Source of the DNA: Calamus simplicifolius
Taxonomy: Eukaryota; Streptophyta; Magnoliopsida; Arecales; Arecaceae
Direction: 5' to 3'
DNA length: 64,000 nucleotides
NCBI GenBank assembly: GCA_900491605.1
Contig: UESW01004768.1
Span: forward strand, 373,908 to 437,907
A program made the translations under genes and the position numbers. Of this stretch, positions 10,902 to 23,939 are shown one piece after another; positions within the stretch are counted from its first letter, which is position 1; every line of letters starts with the position of its first letter. The notes beneath the pieces are model-generated. The model had not been told where the DNA came from, ran no database searches, and saw only the letters and a program-made list of their open reading frames with translations.

Positions 10902-11489
10902 AGCCCCGCCTTCGGTCTTGGATCTTTCTTTTTTTTTACGATGTATTCAAGTCCGACTATGGTCGACATTTTGTAAAAGTTTAGCTAATCAATGAAAAGA
11001 GAACATCCTTTGACTTTTGTGTTAGAATTGTCGACCCCCTTACTCTTCTTTTTTCTCTTTTTACGCTATCGATGCTTAGCTTTCCAAGCCACTAGCTCAT
11101 CGTAGTCTATTCGCGTCCGTAGGAATTGCACGAATCACACCAGCCCGGCCAGAACGAGGCCTCTTATGGTCGAAGTAGGGACGCTCTGGGATCGGTATGC
11201 ATTGATTCTTGACCATCGATGTCAGGTTGCTGCCGAGCTAAACGGCATTGTGATTCCGATCTTTTGGCGTTGTTTTGTTGAGAGACCCTATGATGTGGCC
11301 TTTCTAGCATGTTTCATGCATCATTCCGTCGATAGGCATTTGGAGCGATACCGTGGGAGTGATCCGATACCATGCCAAGGACCCTCTTGACCCCTAAGAG
11401 CGACGATCTGGGGGTGTCACAACCGGGCCCAGGGTACCAAGGGGTGATCTGAAGGTGCCGTGATCGGGTTCAGGGTGTAATACCGGAAC
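10902..11489. other. Spacer between antisense ORF and minisatellite
   Basis: Internal Gypsy DNA with no supported gene. The T-rich stretch just after the antisense ORF (about 10925-11065), including TTTTGTAAAAG and an AATGAAAAG word, could serve for polyadenylation of that ORF. The 74-codon ORF at 11166-11390 has no recognisable domain. Confidence 0.4.
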
Positions 11490-11935
11490 TTGGGTTCTGT
11501 GCAGGTGCAGGAGTCGGGCTTTGGTGTTGACGCGGGAGTTGAGCTTTTATGCCGATGCGGTAGTCGGGCTTTAGTGCCGACGCGGGAGTCGGGCTTTTGT
11601 GCCGACACGGTAGTCGGGCTCTGGTGCCGATGCAGGAGTCGGGCTTTTGTGCCGACGCGGGAGTTGGGCTTTGGTGCTGACGCAGGAGTCGGGCTTTGTG
11701 CCGACACGATAGTCAGACTTTGGTGCCGACGCGGTAGTCGGGCTTTGGTGCCAACGCAGGAGTCGGCTTTTGTGCCGACGCGAGAGTCGGGCTTTGGTAC
11801 CGACACGGTAGTCGGGCTTTGGTGCCAACGCGGGAGTCGGGCTTTTATGCCGACATGGGAGTCGGGCTTTGGTGCTGATGCGGGAGTCGGGCTTTGGTGC
11901 CGACACGGGAGTCGGGCTTTGGTGACATGATCGTA
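11490..11935. repeat. GC-rich minisatellite, about 16 units of 26-27 bp
   Basis: A unit of the form GGGAGTCGGGCTTTGGTGCCGACGC recurs about 16 times with variants (TAGTCGGG, TTTTGTGCC, GACACGG). Because of the unit length and lack of stops it creates long open frames on both strands, encoding repeats such as RESGFGADA on the plus strand; these are artefacts. It lies just 3' of the integrase region in element sense. Tat-type elements commonly carry tandem repeats in this position. Confidence 0.9.
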
Positions 11936-12036
11936 GGACAAAGAGGTAATGCGAAATGATACATGAGAAGTGCATTTTTATTTAAATAATTTGAAGGAGT
12001 GGAGTATCCGAACCTACAACCATTCAGTTGAGCACG

Positions 12037-13353
12037 TCACTGGTAGTACCAGCGAAGGTTGTCAGAATTCCAAGTTCGTGGGAGCGGCCTCCCGCTGAGT
12101 TCCTCGAGTCGGTAAGTTCCTCGGGGAAGGGCCTCCGCAACCTGGTAAGGCCCCTCCCAATTAGGTGATAACTTTCCTCCCTCCGTTGGCCTCGAAATCT
12201 CAGCCCTCCGGAGGACCAAGTCCCTAGGACAGAACGTCTGGGGTCTAACGCGGGCGTTGTAATACTTCGCCGCCCTTTGTCGATAAGCGGCCATCTTGAT
12301 CCATGCTCGGTCGCGCATCTCCTCGATGAGATCTAAATTGGCCCTCAGTTGGGCCGAGTTGTCTTCTTCATTGTAGGCTTCCATTCGAGGATTGGGGACC
12401 CTGATTTCCACAGGAATGACGGCCTCGGATCCGAAAACCAGACTGAATGGGGTTTCACCGGTGGGATTTCTCGGGGTCGTATGATAGGCCCACAAGACCT
12501 GGAGAAGCTCCTCCACCCATCTTCCTTTAAAGTCGTCAAGCTGTGTCCGAAGCCCTTGTAGAATTGTACGATTAATTGCTTCAGCCGCTCCGTTGGTCTG
12601 TGGGTGTCCGATAGAGGTGAATCTTTGATTGATTCCTAAGTTGTTACAAAATTCTCTGAAGGGGGCGTTATCAAACTGTCGGCCGTTATCTGTGATGAGA
12701 GTGTTGGGAAGTCCAAAACGGCAGATTATGGACTTCCAAAAGAAAGCTCTCACTCTAGCTTCGGTTATTTTGGCTAGAGCTTCGGCCTCCACCTATTTGG
12801 TGAAGTGGTCGATAGCAACTAGCAAAAACCTCCGTTGACCGGAGGCAGGAGGAAATGGTCCCAAAATGTCCATCCCCCATTGGGCGAAGGGCCATGGAGC
12901 AGAGATGGGATTCAAGTGAGAAGTGGGCTTCCGCTGGATGTTGGCGTGACGTTGGCAGCTGTCGCACTTCCGCACCAATTCGGTCGCGTCTTCCTGCATG
13001 GTTAGCCAATAATAGCCTTGACGGAGGGCTTTATATGCTAGGGCTCTGCCCCCATGATGGTTCCCGCATGCGCCTTCATGAATTTTGTGGAGGATGTAAT
13101 CGGCCTCAGCGGGACCGACACACTTGAGGAGGGGATACGAGAAGGACCTCCGATACAGGCGTCCATCCATTATTAGGAATTTGGAAGCTCTCCACTTAAG
13201 GAGTTTGGCCTTGGAAGGGTCATTGGGGAGGACACCATCAGTGAGATATTGGACATAGGTGTCCATCCAAGAAGGCCTCTGTTCAACTGGCAGGGCCTCC
13301 ACCGCCGCCTCAATGCTCGGGACTAGCAAATGCTCTACGTAAGTCCTCCCCAA
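12037..13353 (-). pseudogene. Integrase region of the Tat-type Gypsy element, one stop
   Basis: Gypsy integrase joins element cDNA to host DNA. The N-terminal HHCC zinc site is visible (HKIHEGACGNHHGG ... CDSCQRH). The catalytic core shows D of GMDILGPFPP, D of LITDNGRQFDN and E of NGAAEAINRT, and the C-terminal domain ends about 12037. One in-frame TAG at 12795-12793 interrupts the core (the family has Trp after FTK), so the region reads as two abutting frames. The start at 13353 is not a real start: the frame continues upstream in element sense but is cut 13 bases later by the nested Copia at 13371. Without the stop the domain would be of normal length and has all catalytic residues. Confidence 0.85.
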
Positions 13354-13370
13354 GGTTCATCGGCCGAGGT

Positions 13371-15379
13371 TGTAGGGAGAAATAGTCTCCGAAGCATGCA
13401 TATTTTAAAAATTGATAACTATTATCATTGCGGAAATTAAAAGATTACATATTAATCTATCTAATATGCATCAAGATCATATCTTTGCCTATATATTCAG
13501 GGTCGTTTGATCTAAAATATGCATATAAAAACATCAAGATCATATCTTGATCTTCAAGATGACTAGTCACACTATTATCTTGAAGCCTGCCTTAAGATCT
13601 AGGGATCAAATCACTTACCTTAAGAACAGTAGGTAAATATTTATTGCTCTGCAGCCGTTCAATCATCCGGCCTCTAATATCGTCCACGTGAAGCCCCGAA
13701 TGATCAGATTTTCGGGAGTGCTAGCTCGCGAAAAATAGCTTTGCTGATCTTGAATCCTCTCACTTGAATCTTCCTCCAAGATTCACCAGGCTTCCGCTAA
13801 CACTAGAATCACCAGGATTTTCTATTCTAACATTTTAGAATTACAATCCACGACAATTTAGAATTACAATCCACGACAAATCGTGTATTGTTGTTCTGTT
13901 TTTTGTTCTGTTTTCTCTGGTGAGGGAATGCCCTCTATTTATAGTCTCGATTTAGCCTTGACATTTAATTCTGACATTTAAGAATCCGTCGTTTGGCAAA
14001 AGCGAAGAGACGCCGAAGGCGTGGTGCTTGGTTTAATTCCAATGTTCGGAGAAAACCAAGGAGTCGCGGTGTTTGGTTTAGTTCCGTCGTTCGGAGAAAA
14101 CCAAAGAGACGAGGGGTAAATCTGACGTTCGAAAAATAAATGTCATGCATTAAATTCTATCTCATGAGATGAGATTTTAGCCATCTCATCATATGAGATC
14201 CATATTCGAGAGGTTTAGGTTCTGATCTGAATTTATTTGACTTAACCCACATAGATCATGGTCCAAGCCCAAATCAAATTTGGCTAGTCCTGAATCTATT
14301 TAAATTCAAATCAAGTCTAATTTCAAATCAATATTTGAAATTGACTTGTCCTTCTAATAGACTTAAACCAAATTAAATCTTATTCAATTGTACTTAACCC
14401 AATTGAGATAATTCAATCAATCAAATTGATTAATTAAATCATATACGATTCTCAATCGTTGATCAGCAAATAGATCATCCTAGGAAACTTCTATGCGTGT
14501 GACTCTCTAGGTTCGAACCTAAGCCGGTAGCATAGAAATAACTTTCTATACTAATTGATGTGCCCATCTAGCAATGGAACCCGACGTTCGGATAGGTCGA
14601 AGAGTTGCCGAGCAAACTCCAAGAACCCTAAGAAACAGTTACCGTATAATTCATCCTCTTGACCACAAATGCTAAGGATGGCTTAAGAGCCTGTCAACTC
14701 TAAATAGCAAATCCATAAAGTGATTTCAACTTTAGTGATCATGTGACTTTCACATGAAGTGCCTTGGCCAAGGTCTTGCTAAATTGAAACACAAGCATTT
14801 CTCCTTTTAATGGGATAGGTCAAATTCCATCTTGATCCACAACTGACTACCACAAGAACTTGACTGCACCCAGTAACCTTTCGTAGCTGGATTAGAAATC
14901 CAGGTGGTCCGGCACCTAAGTACAATGAGTTGCTTGTAAGCCACTAGTTGTGATCTTCAGGTCTGAAGGATACTTATACCTATATCTTCTCGGATTAACT
15001 CTTGACAGCAAAGTATCCTGAAATGAGTCACGTTCAGTGAAATGTACTCCTATACTTTCACCTGTATGTCATACCAGTATCTCTACACTCCTTGGTTAAG
15101 AGGATAACCAACAAATATGATATACAACGTCCTATAATTGATAGTACTATGGTCCTGTCATAGTATATCATTTGGTCGCGAACTCTTTTAAGGACCTTCT
15201 AATATAAATCCTCCTTTATCGTGAGGAAGATCCTAAGGGCTTCATTACGTTCAGGAGTATTAAGAAGATGTTCTTGTAATGAATAAACTACCAAATAACT
15301 TTTATTAATATATCAATTTATATACAATTTACATCAGCACAATCATCAAATGATTGGCTTTAGGATACAATTCCCAACA
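13371..15379 (-). repeat. 3' LTR of the nested Copia element
   Basis: 2009 bp, TGTA...AACA on the plus strand. On the minus strand the LTR promoter shows CTATAAATAG (13945-13936). By eye it differs from the right LTR at only a few tens of positions, including a short segment near 13996 that is missing from the other copy. This points to a fairly recent insertion. Confidence 0.93.
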
Positions 15380-15393
15380 AACTCCCACTTAGC

Positions 15394-18300
15394 CTAAAGC
15401 CACTCATTACAGTATCTAATACTCATCTTCAACTTATAGTTGTCAAACTCCTTGATGCTGAGTGCTCTAGTAAATGGGTCACCTAGGTTTTCCTTTCCAT
15501 CAATCTTCTGAAAATTTATGTCACCTCGGTCTACTATCTCTCGAATAAGATGAAACCGGCGCAGTATGTGCTTGGTGCGCTGATGTGCTCGTGGTTTCTT
15601 TGCTTGAGCTATGGCACCAGTGCTGTCACTGTATAACAGGACTGGTTCATCTATGGAAGGTGTCACTCTAAGCTCGGAGATAAACTTTTGCAGCCACACA
15701 GCTTTTTTTGCAGCATCTGATGCAGCGATGTACTCTGCCTCGCACACCGAATCTGCCACTGTATGTTGCTTGAAACTTTTTTAGCAAACAGCTCCACCAT
15801 TTAAGATAAACATAAAACCCAATACACTTTTGCTATCATCATGATCTGATTGAAAACTAGAATCAGTATATCCAACAAGTTTCAAATCTGACTCTCCATA
15901 GACTAACCACTGGTCCTTAGTATTTCTCAAATACTTAAGGATTGTCTTAACAACTTGCCAATATTTTTCTCTTGGATCAGATTGGTATCTACTCACTACT
16001 CCTAGTGAGTATGCCACATCGGTCTTGTACATGTCATGGTGTACATAATCGATCCTACTGCCGAAGCATATGGAATTCGACTCATACGTTCTCTTTCATT
16101 AGGAGTTGTCGGACAATCCTTCTTAGAAAGATGAATTCCATGGCCTATCGGAAGATAGCCTTTCTTGAAATTCTCCATGCTAAACCTCTTTAGCACTGTG
16201 TCAATGTACGTAGATTGGGATAAACCTAGCATCCTCTTATATCTATCTCTATAGATCTTCATCCCTAGGATGTATGATGCTTCTCCCAGATCTTTCATGG
16301 AGAATTGTGATGATAACCATGTCTTTATTCCTTGTAATGCAGGGATATCATTCCCGATTAAGAGAATATCATCCACATATAATACAAGAAATACAATAAC
16401 AGAATTGTTAGCCCATTTATAAATGCAAGGTTCTTCTTTATTCTTAATAAAGCCATAAGATTTGATCACTTTATCAAATCGTATGTTCCAACTCCTTGAT
16501 GCTTGCTTAAGTCCATAAATAGACTTCTGTAGCCTGAACACTTTAGACTCGTCTTCAGATATAAAACCTTCAGGCTGTATCATATACACCTGTTCTTCTA
16601 ATTCACCACTTAGAAAAGCGGTTTTAACATCCATCTGCCAAATCTCATAATCGAAGTGTGCTGCTATAGCTAGCATAATCTGAATGGATTTCAGCATTGC
16701 CACAGGAGAAAACGTTTTGTCATAGTCAATACCATAACGTTGATGATACCCCTTGGCAACCAGACGTGCTTTATAGGTCTCTACCTTTCGTCTGTGCCTC
16801 TTTTCCTCTTAAAAACCCATTTACACCCTATGGGTTTTATCCCTTCGGGTGGGTCAACTAATGTCCATACATTATTGTCCTTCATGGAATCAAGTTCAGA
16901 TTTCATGGCATCAGGCCATTTATTAGAGTCAGTCCTTTGCATAGCATCCATATAGGTGATCGGATCCTCGTTGTTCTCATCGAGTTCAACAGGATCATCA
17001 TTCTGTACCAAGAAACCCAAGTATCTGTCCGGTTGATGTGGTACTCTACCAGATCGCCTTAATGGTGCATCTAAAATGGGTTTTGAGTTTGATCTAATCA
17101 ACTCAGATTCTAGGGGTTCACTGGTTTGTGTTGTTCCTTCTACTTGATGAACTTCCTCAAGTTCAACATTAGAGCTATTTGTTCCTTCACTAAGGAACTC
17201 CTTTTCAAGAAAAACTGCTCTATTACTAATGAACAACTTTTGTTCTTCAGTATTGTAGAAGTAATATCCTTTTGTTTCTTTCGGATAGCCGATGAAAAAA
17301 TATTTGTCAGATTTGGGTTCAAATTTGTCTGATTTTGCACGTTTCACATAAGCCGGATACCCCCAGACTCTCAGATAGGTAATAACCAGTTTATGTCCAT
17401 ACCACATCTCATATGGAGTTTTAGAAACAGACTTACTGGGAACCTTATTAAGAATATGACAAGCTGATTCTAATGTGTATTCCCAAAATGATATTGGCAA
17501 GCTTGCAAAATCCATCATGGACCGAACCATGTCTAACAGAGTTCGATTCCTTCTTTCCGACACACCGTTATGTTGCGGTGTTCCAGGAGGAGTCCATTGG
17601 GAGAGAATCACATTCTCCTTTAAATATGTCACAAATTCATTGGAAAGGTATTCGCCTCCTCGATCTGATCGAAGGGTCTTAATACATTTTCCTATTTATT
17701 TTTCTACTTCTTTATGATATAGTTTGAACATTTCAAATGATTCAGATTTATGTCGCATAAGATAGACATAACCGAACCTAGAAAGGTCGTCTGTAAATGT
17801 AATGAAGTAGTAGTATCCACCTTTGGCACAAGTGCTCATTGGTCCACATACATCAGTATGTACTAGACCCAATAGCTCTTTGGCTCTTTCACCTTTTCCA
17901 GTAAAAGATGACTTGGTCATTTTACCAAGAAGACATGATTCACAGGTAGTTAATGATTCACAATCATCAACTCGAAGGATGCCCTCCTGAGTTAACCTGT
18001 TTAATCTGTTCTTGTTGATATGACCCAGCCGATGGTGCCAAAGATAAATATCTGTGACATCAGTTGTTCTAGGGCACTTACTTGATTGGTACACTACATT
18101 CACAGGCTGTGATAATATATAAATGCCATTAGATAAATGTCCAGTCATTACAGTGACTCCATTCATAATGATATTCAAAGTAACATCTTTTATTGAAATT
18201 TCATAATTATTTTTGGCCAGAAGGCCTACAGAAATTACGTTCAATAAGAACGTTGGGCAAAAATGACAATCATTTAGTATAATGACATTTCTATTGAAAA

Positions 18301-19372
18301 CTATTTCAAGAACTCCTAATGCCAGTACTGGAACTAATCTTCCATCGCCGACATTTAGGAATCTTTCATTGTCCTCAAATCTTCTGGTGACCTGTAGTCT
18401 CTGCAATGAATTGCAAATGTTAAAAGGACTCCCGGTATCCAATACCCAGGTCTGATTATCATATATAGAAAAATTACAAGGTGTTATCATATAAATACCT
18501 TGTTGAGCAACATCTTGCTCCTTTTTCTTCTTTGGCCTGTTTGGATCAAGTGTGGCAATGTAAAGAGGACAGTTCCTCTTCCAGTGCCCTTGCATCTTGC
18601 AGTGAAAGCATTCAGCTTGACTTTTATCAATTTTCTTCTTCTGCATCTGACCCCTTATAGATGTCCTAGCATGTTGCACCCTTTTATTATTCTTTTTCTT
18701 CTTTCCTTTCCCAAAGGGTTTACGTCCTACCTTAGATCCTTCAACCATATTAACCAAACCCTTAGAGAGCTGGTTATCCTTCTCAAAGTTCTGTAACAAC
18801 CCTAACAAACCATGGTAGTTGACTGCAGGCTTTGTCATTCGAAAATGAGTAAGGAAAGGTCGGAAGGATGGAGGCAAGGAATTCAGGATCACATCTTTTC
18901 CTAACTGCTCATGTAAGGGAAAGCTGAGCTTGCTTAGGAGTTCTATTATCTCGATCATGTACAATACATGATCAGTGACAGGAGATCCATCTCTCATCCG
19001 AGCATTGAAAATAGCACAACTAGTCTTGTGCCTTTCAACATCGTCGGGTGTGCCGAAAGATTCATTCAACGCTTGAATGATTTCTTCTGGCTGAGCATTC
19101 TCGAACCGGCGACCGAATTCATCGTTCATTGCTGCTAACATGATACAACGCACGCTAGTTCTATCATTGAGCCACTTCTGATAAGTGTATCTCTCAGAAC
19201 TTTGGGTGTTTGCATCAGGTATCTTTGGTGCAGGATTATTCAGAATATATAGAATCCTCTCATGCTCAAGGACGATCTTAAGTTTTCTGAACCAGCTATT
19301 GAAATTGGAACCATTCAATTTGTCACTATCCAATAGGAACCTTAATGATAAATTAGTGGCCATGTTCTGCAT
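15394..19372 (-). pseudogene. Copia gag-pol polyprotein, four defects
   Basis: From the start at 19372: gag (DKLNGSNFNSWFRKLK), CCHC zinc knuckle (CFHCKMQGHWKRNC, about 18607-18566), protease (WVLDTGSPFNICN, about 18450), integrase zinc site (HHRLGH ... CESCLLGK) and core (HTDVCGPM; D of RSDRGGEYLS; E of VSERRNRT), RT with YVDDILL (about 16379-16359), and RNase H ending with the AEYIAASDAAKKAVW region. Defects: an in-frame TAA at 17698-17696, a one-base frameshift at about 16790, a one-base loss at about 16020, and an in-frame TAA replacing Trp at 15783-15781. Length and catalytic residues are otherwise normal. The codons between 17695 and 17633 have no start of their own but stay in frame. 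No active protein is expected from this copy. Confidence 0.92.
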
Positions 19373-21003
19373 AAGGAAAAACTAAAGTTTATTAGTATAT
19401 AAATTGATTCAGTCTAAAGACTTGGACTTTAGTCTAAAGATTCTTCCACTATTTTGTTCAAATTGGCAGCCTCTACACCCCAATTCGAAGAATTATTCTT
19501 AATGCTTTAGTGGGCACTAAGATCTACATAAACTACATACAGGCCCAAGTGAAGCTTTGCTAACCCATATGCATCTAAGAGTAGGTTCAAAACCAATTGT
19601 TTCCCCAAACAATTCTTAGTGTTCAGTTTTGCCCCATGTACCTCTTCAGCAGGTATGAAGTGCCTCCATTGAAAGTTCTGGTTAGGTCCAACCATTAAAT
19701 GATATAATCAGTGTAACCTATCAATAGACAACCAAGTCCGAGTGAAGCTCGGCTCACCTGACTGTTTATTTAATAGTTACGCTGACTTATCATATAATGA
19801 ATGATAATTCCGATGGTTGACAAGCACCAGGCATGGAGTACCTCCAATGATTATCAAGACATCGGACTCATTATCACCCACCTTAATGGGAGGCTATGAT
19901 CTAGTTATCATATAACTATTTCATTTTAAGGACCTAATAATTTTAGAGGATTTTAATAATATGAAGATAAATTGACTAATCAAGTTCTCCCACTGAATCT
20001 ATGAAATCGGTAGAATGAAACAAGATTAAGTCAGGTTAAGTGGCACCTAAATCAGTCATACTGATATCCTTACAGGCATGGGTCAACCCGAATCAGGTAA
20101 ATGATCTGAATCATAAATGGTTCACCACAATGACCAGGTGAGAGAGATCGATGAGAGGGATATGCTATTAACTCGTTAAAGATGCATCAATACGAGTAGC
20201 TCCCAAATAAAAACCATTCAATCATTGATCCTAGAGCAACTTGCCATCCCACCTTGACATCATATGGTTAACCAATTCTGATTTGACCATCTAATAGATT
20301 CATGCTCAACCACGAAGCCTAATCTACTTCCATTTGGTTTAATCAAAGAGAAGGACTTGATCAACTACAACTATTATTTTATTTAGAGCATTCTTAACCT
20401 AATCTAATTAGATTTGAACAAATACTCTTTTAGTCCAGTTGATTTAAACCTTAGAGTCTAACCCTTTATGGACCCGACTTAGCTAACCCAAATGATTAAA
20501 TATATTTCATGTTAACATGTCATATATTTCAATCAAGCATAATGTTACTACTCATAATTCCTATATTTAGATCATATCTAAAAAAAATTATGGAACTAAT
20601 ATTTGACATTCAAATAAAACTCCCATAAATATTTGTATATTTTATAACATAGACATCATGCCATCATATATCATATCTATCTTTTTATACTAAACATGCA
20701 AATATTATGGTTTTATACAACATCAATATGTATCAAATATAAAATATCTTTTGAGAGTGTGTGTAATCTATGTTTTGATGCCAAAGCATAATTTAAATTT
20801 TCTTTAAACAAAGCATCAATTATAAAACAATCGCACGGTAATATGTCACAGAATACCTCATTGAATGGGTAATTCGGATTTTCAATCCACCTGTGACCAT
20901 ATGGCCTTGTGATAAGTTTTAGCCATAATTACATAATTAATGAGAATATTAATTTACATGCAATAAATTAGATCATTAACAAAACCATGGCTCTGATACC
21001 ATT
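19373..21003 (-). other. Copia leader with primer-binding site
   Basis: This is the 1.6-kb untranslated leader between the 5' LTR and gag. The primer site TGGTATCAGAGCCATGG (21001-20985) matches initiator tRNA-Met and lies two bases from the LTR. The leader is AT-rich with no supported ORF. The same sequence occurs in the opposite orientation at 57651-58327, where it is cut by another element. Confidence 0.85.
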
Positions 21004-23002
21004 TGTAAGGAGAAATAGTCTCCGAGGTATGCATATTTTTAAAAATTGATAACTATTATCATTGCGGAAATTAAAAGATTACATATTAATCTATCTAATA
21101 TGCATCAAGATCATATCTTTGCCTATATATTCAGGGTCATTTGATCTAAAATATGTATATAAAAACATCAAGATCATATCTTGATCTTCAAGATGACTAG
21201 TCACACTATTATCTTGAAGCCTGCCTTAAGATCTAGGGATCAAATCACTTACCTTAAGAACAGTAGGTAAATCCTTATTGCTCTGCAGCCGTTCAATCGT
21301 CCGGCCTCTAGTATCGTCCACGCGAAGCCCCGAATGATCAGATTTTTGGGAGTGCTAGCTTGTAGAAAAATAGCTTTGCTGATCTTGAATCCTCTCACTT
21401 GAATCTTCCTCCAAGATCCACCAGGCTTCCGCTAATACCAGAATCACCAGGATTTTCTATTCTAACATTTTAGAATTACAATCCACGATAATATAGAATT
21501 ACAATCCACGACAAATCGTGTATTGTTGTTCTATTTTTTATTCTGTTTTCTCTGGTGAGGGAATGCCCTCTATTTATAGTCTCGATTTAGCCTTGACATT
21601 TAATTCTGACATTTAAGAATCCATCGTTTGGCACGCCGAAGGCGCGGCGCTTGGTTTAATTCCGATGTTCGGAGAAAACCAAGGAGTCGCGGCGTTTGGT
21701 TTAGTTCCGTTGTTCAGAGAAAACCAAAGAGACGAGGGATAAATCCAACGTTCGGAAAATAAATGCCATGCATTAAATTCTATCTCATGAGATGAGATTT
21801 TAGCCATCTCATTATATGAGATCCATATTCGAGAGGTTTGGGTTCTGATCTGAATTTATTTGACTTAACCCACATAGATCATGGTCCAAGCCCAAATCAA
21901 ATTTGGCTAGTCCTGAATCTATTTAAATTCAAATCAAGTCTAATTTCAAATCAATATTTGAAATTGACTTGTCCTTCTAATAGACTTAAACCAAATTGAA
22001 TCTTATTCAATTGTACTTAACCCAATTGAGATAATTCAATCAATCAAATTGATTAATTAAATCATATACGATTCTCAATCGTTGATCAGCAAATAGATCA
22101 TCCTAGGAAACTTCTATGCGTGTGACTCTCTAGGTTCGAACCTAAGCCAGTAGCATAGAAATAACTTTCTATACTAATCGATGTGCCCATCTAGCAATGA
22201 AACCCGACATCCAGATAGGTCGAAGAGTTGCCGAGCAAACTCCAAGAACCCTAAGAAACAGTTACCGTATAATTCATCCTCTTGACCACAAATGCTAAGG
22301 ATGGCTTAAGAGCTTGTCAACTCTAAATAGCAAATCCATAAAGTGATTTCAACTTTAGTGATCATGTGACTTTCACATGAAGTGCCTTGGCCAAGGTCTT
22401 GCAAAATTGAAACACAAGCATTTCTCCTTTTAATGGGATAGGTCAAATTCCATCTTGATCCACAACTGACTACCACAAGAACTTGACTGCACCCAGTAAC
22501 CTTTCGTAGCTGGATTAGAAATCCAGGTGGTCCGGCACCTAAGTACAATGAGTTGCTTGTAAGCCACTGGTTGTGATCTTCAGGTCTGAAGGATACTTAT
22601 ACCTATATCTTCTCGGATTAACTCTTGACAGCAAAGTATCCGGAAATGAGTCACGTTCGATGAAATGTACTCCTACACTTTCACCTGTATGTCATACCAG
22701 TGTCTCTACACTCCTTGGTTAAGAGGATAACCAACAAATATGATATACAACATCCTATAATTGATAGTACTATGGCCCTGTCATAGTATATCATTTGGTC
22801 GCAAACTCTTTTAAGGACCTTCTAAGATAAATCCTCTTTTATCGTGAGGAAGATCCTAAGGGCTTCATTATTTTTAGGAGTATTAAGAAGATGTTCTTGT
22901 AATGAATAAACTGCCAAATAACTTTTATTAATATATCAATTTATATACAATTTACATCAGCACAATCATCAAATAATTGGCTTTATAATACAATTCCCAA
23001 TA
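21004..23002 (-). repeat. 5' LTR of the nested Copia element
   Basis: 1999 bp, nearly identical to 13371-15379. The outer end reads CCAATA instead of CCAACA on the plus strand, a point change in the terminal repeat. The TATA box on the minus strand is CTATAAATAG (about 21580-21571). Confidence 0.93.
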
Positions 23003-23007
23003 GAGGT

Positions 23008-23939
23008 GGCCAGGCGGGACAACGCGTCGGCCCGAGCATTCTCTTCCCGGGGAACATAGCTGACACAAAAATGGGCGAAGAGGCGGGACTCCGACTGGAC
23101 CTTGTCCAAGTATCAGGACATGATAGGATCCCGAGCTTCATACTCCCCCGCGATTTGCCCCGAGATGAGTTGGGAGTCGGTATATGCTCTGAGACGCTCC
23201 ACTTTAAGTTCTCTGGCGAGCCTCATCCCAGCCAACAAGGCTTCGTACTTGGCCTGATGTTCGTGGCAGGAAAGAGGAAACGGAGGGCATACTCAATCGT
23301 TACACTGTCAGGACCGGCAAGAGTAATCCCGGCACCGCTCCCTTGAGAGTTTGATGCCCCATCCACATGAAGGATCCAATCCTTCCTCGCGTCCGTGGTC
23401 AACGCTTCCAAGGGTTTCGTCGGAGCTTCCCTGGTCTGCTCATCGGTCCAGGTGCACTCAACCAGGAAATTCGCCAAAACTTGGGACTTCATACTCGACC
23501 TTGGTTCGAAGGTCAGGTTGAATTCTTCCAACTTGAGTGCCCACTTTGCCATCCGATCGGAGGTATCAGGGCGGGATAAGATTGTCCTCAGGGGCTGGTT
23601 CGTTAACACTATGATTGAGTGGGCTTGGAAATAAGGCCTGAGACGTTGAGCCGACACTATTAGCGCGAAAATAATTTTTTTGGTTTTGGTGTACCTGGTC
23701 TCCGCGTCATGGAGCACTTTACTGGTGTAATATACCAATTTCTGCGATCCTTCAGTGTCTATCCGAACGAGGACCGAACTGATAGCCTCCTGAGAAGCGG
23801 CCAGGTATAAAAAGAGGTTTTCTCCCTCCATTGGTTTCGATAGTAGCAACGGAGTCGATAGGAAATTCTTCAGCTCCTCAAAGGCCTTTTGGCAATCATC
23901 CGTCCATTCGAAGGTGTTGACTTTTCGCAAGGCTTTGAA
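23008..23939 (-). pseudogene. RNase H region of the Tat-type Gypsy element
   Basis: The region starts in the RT/RNase H connection (FEWTDDCQKAFEELKNFL). It contains an RT-type RNase H with AASQEAISSVL and KVLHDAETRY, and then a second RNase H-like segment typical of Tat elements (LHVDGASNSQGSGAGI, about 23370). A frameshift at about 23265 and an in-frame stop near 23120 break the second part. The reading frame would continue into integrase but is cut at 23003 by the nested Copia. A second (archaeal-type) RNase H after the RT RNase H is known for Tat-lineage elements; the DGAS motif here fits that. Confidence 0.8.

Larger units (their letters stand above)
13371..23002 (-). mobile_element. Complete Ty1/Copia element nested in the Gypsy element
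   Basis: Two LTRs (13371-15379 and 21004-23002) enclose a primer site, gag-pol and a polypurine tract. Exact GAGGT target duplications lie at 13366-13370 and 23003-23007. On the minus strand the LTR starts TGTTGGGAATTG and ends TTTCTCCTTACA. The polypurine tract TAAGTGGGAGTT (15391-15380) precedes the 3' LTR. Gag-pol is one long frame broken by two stops and two frameshifts. Domain order (integrase before RT) proves Copia; the long LTR suggests a Tork/Angela-type lineage, which is an inference. The insertion separates RNase H from integrase of the host Gypsy element. Confidence 0.95.

Noticed and set aside
11417..11975. Long ORFs on both strands (up to 174 codons)
   Set aside because: They are translations of a 26-27-bp minisatellite; no domain, and all frames are equally open.
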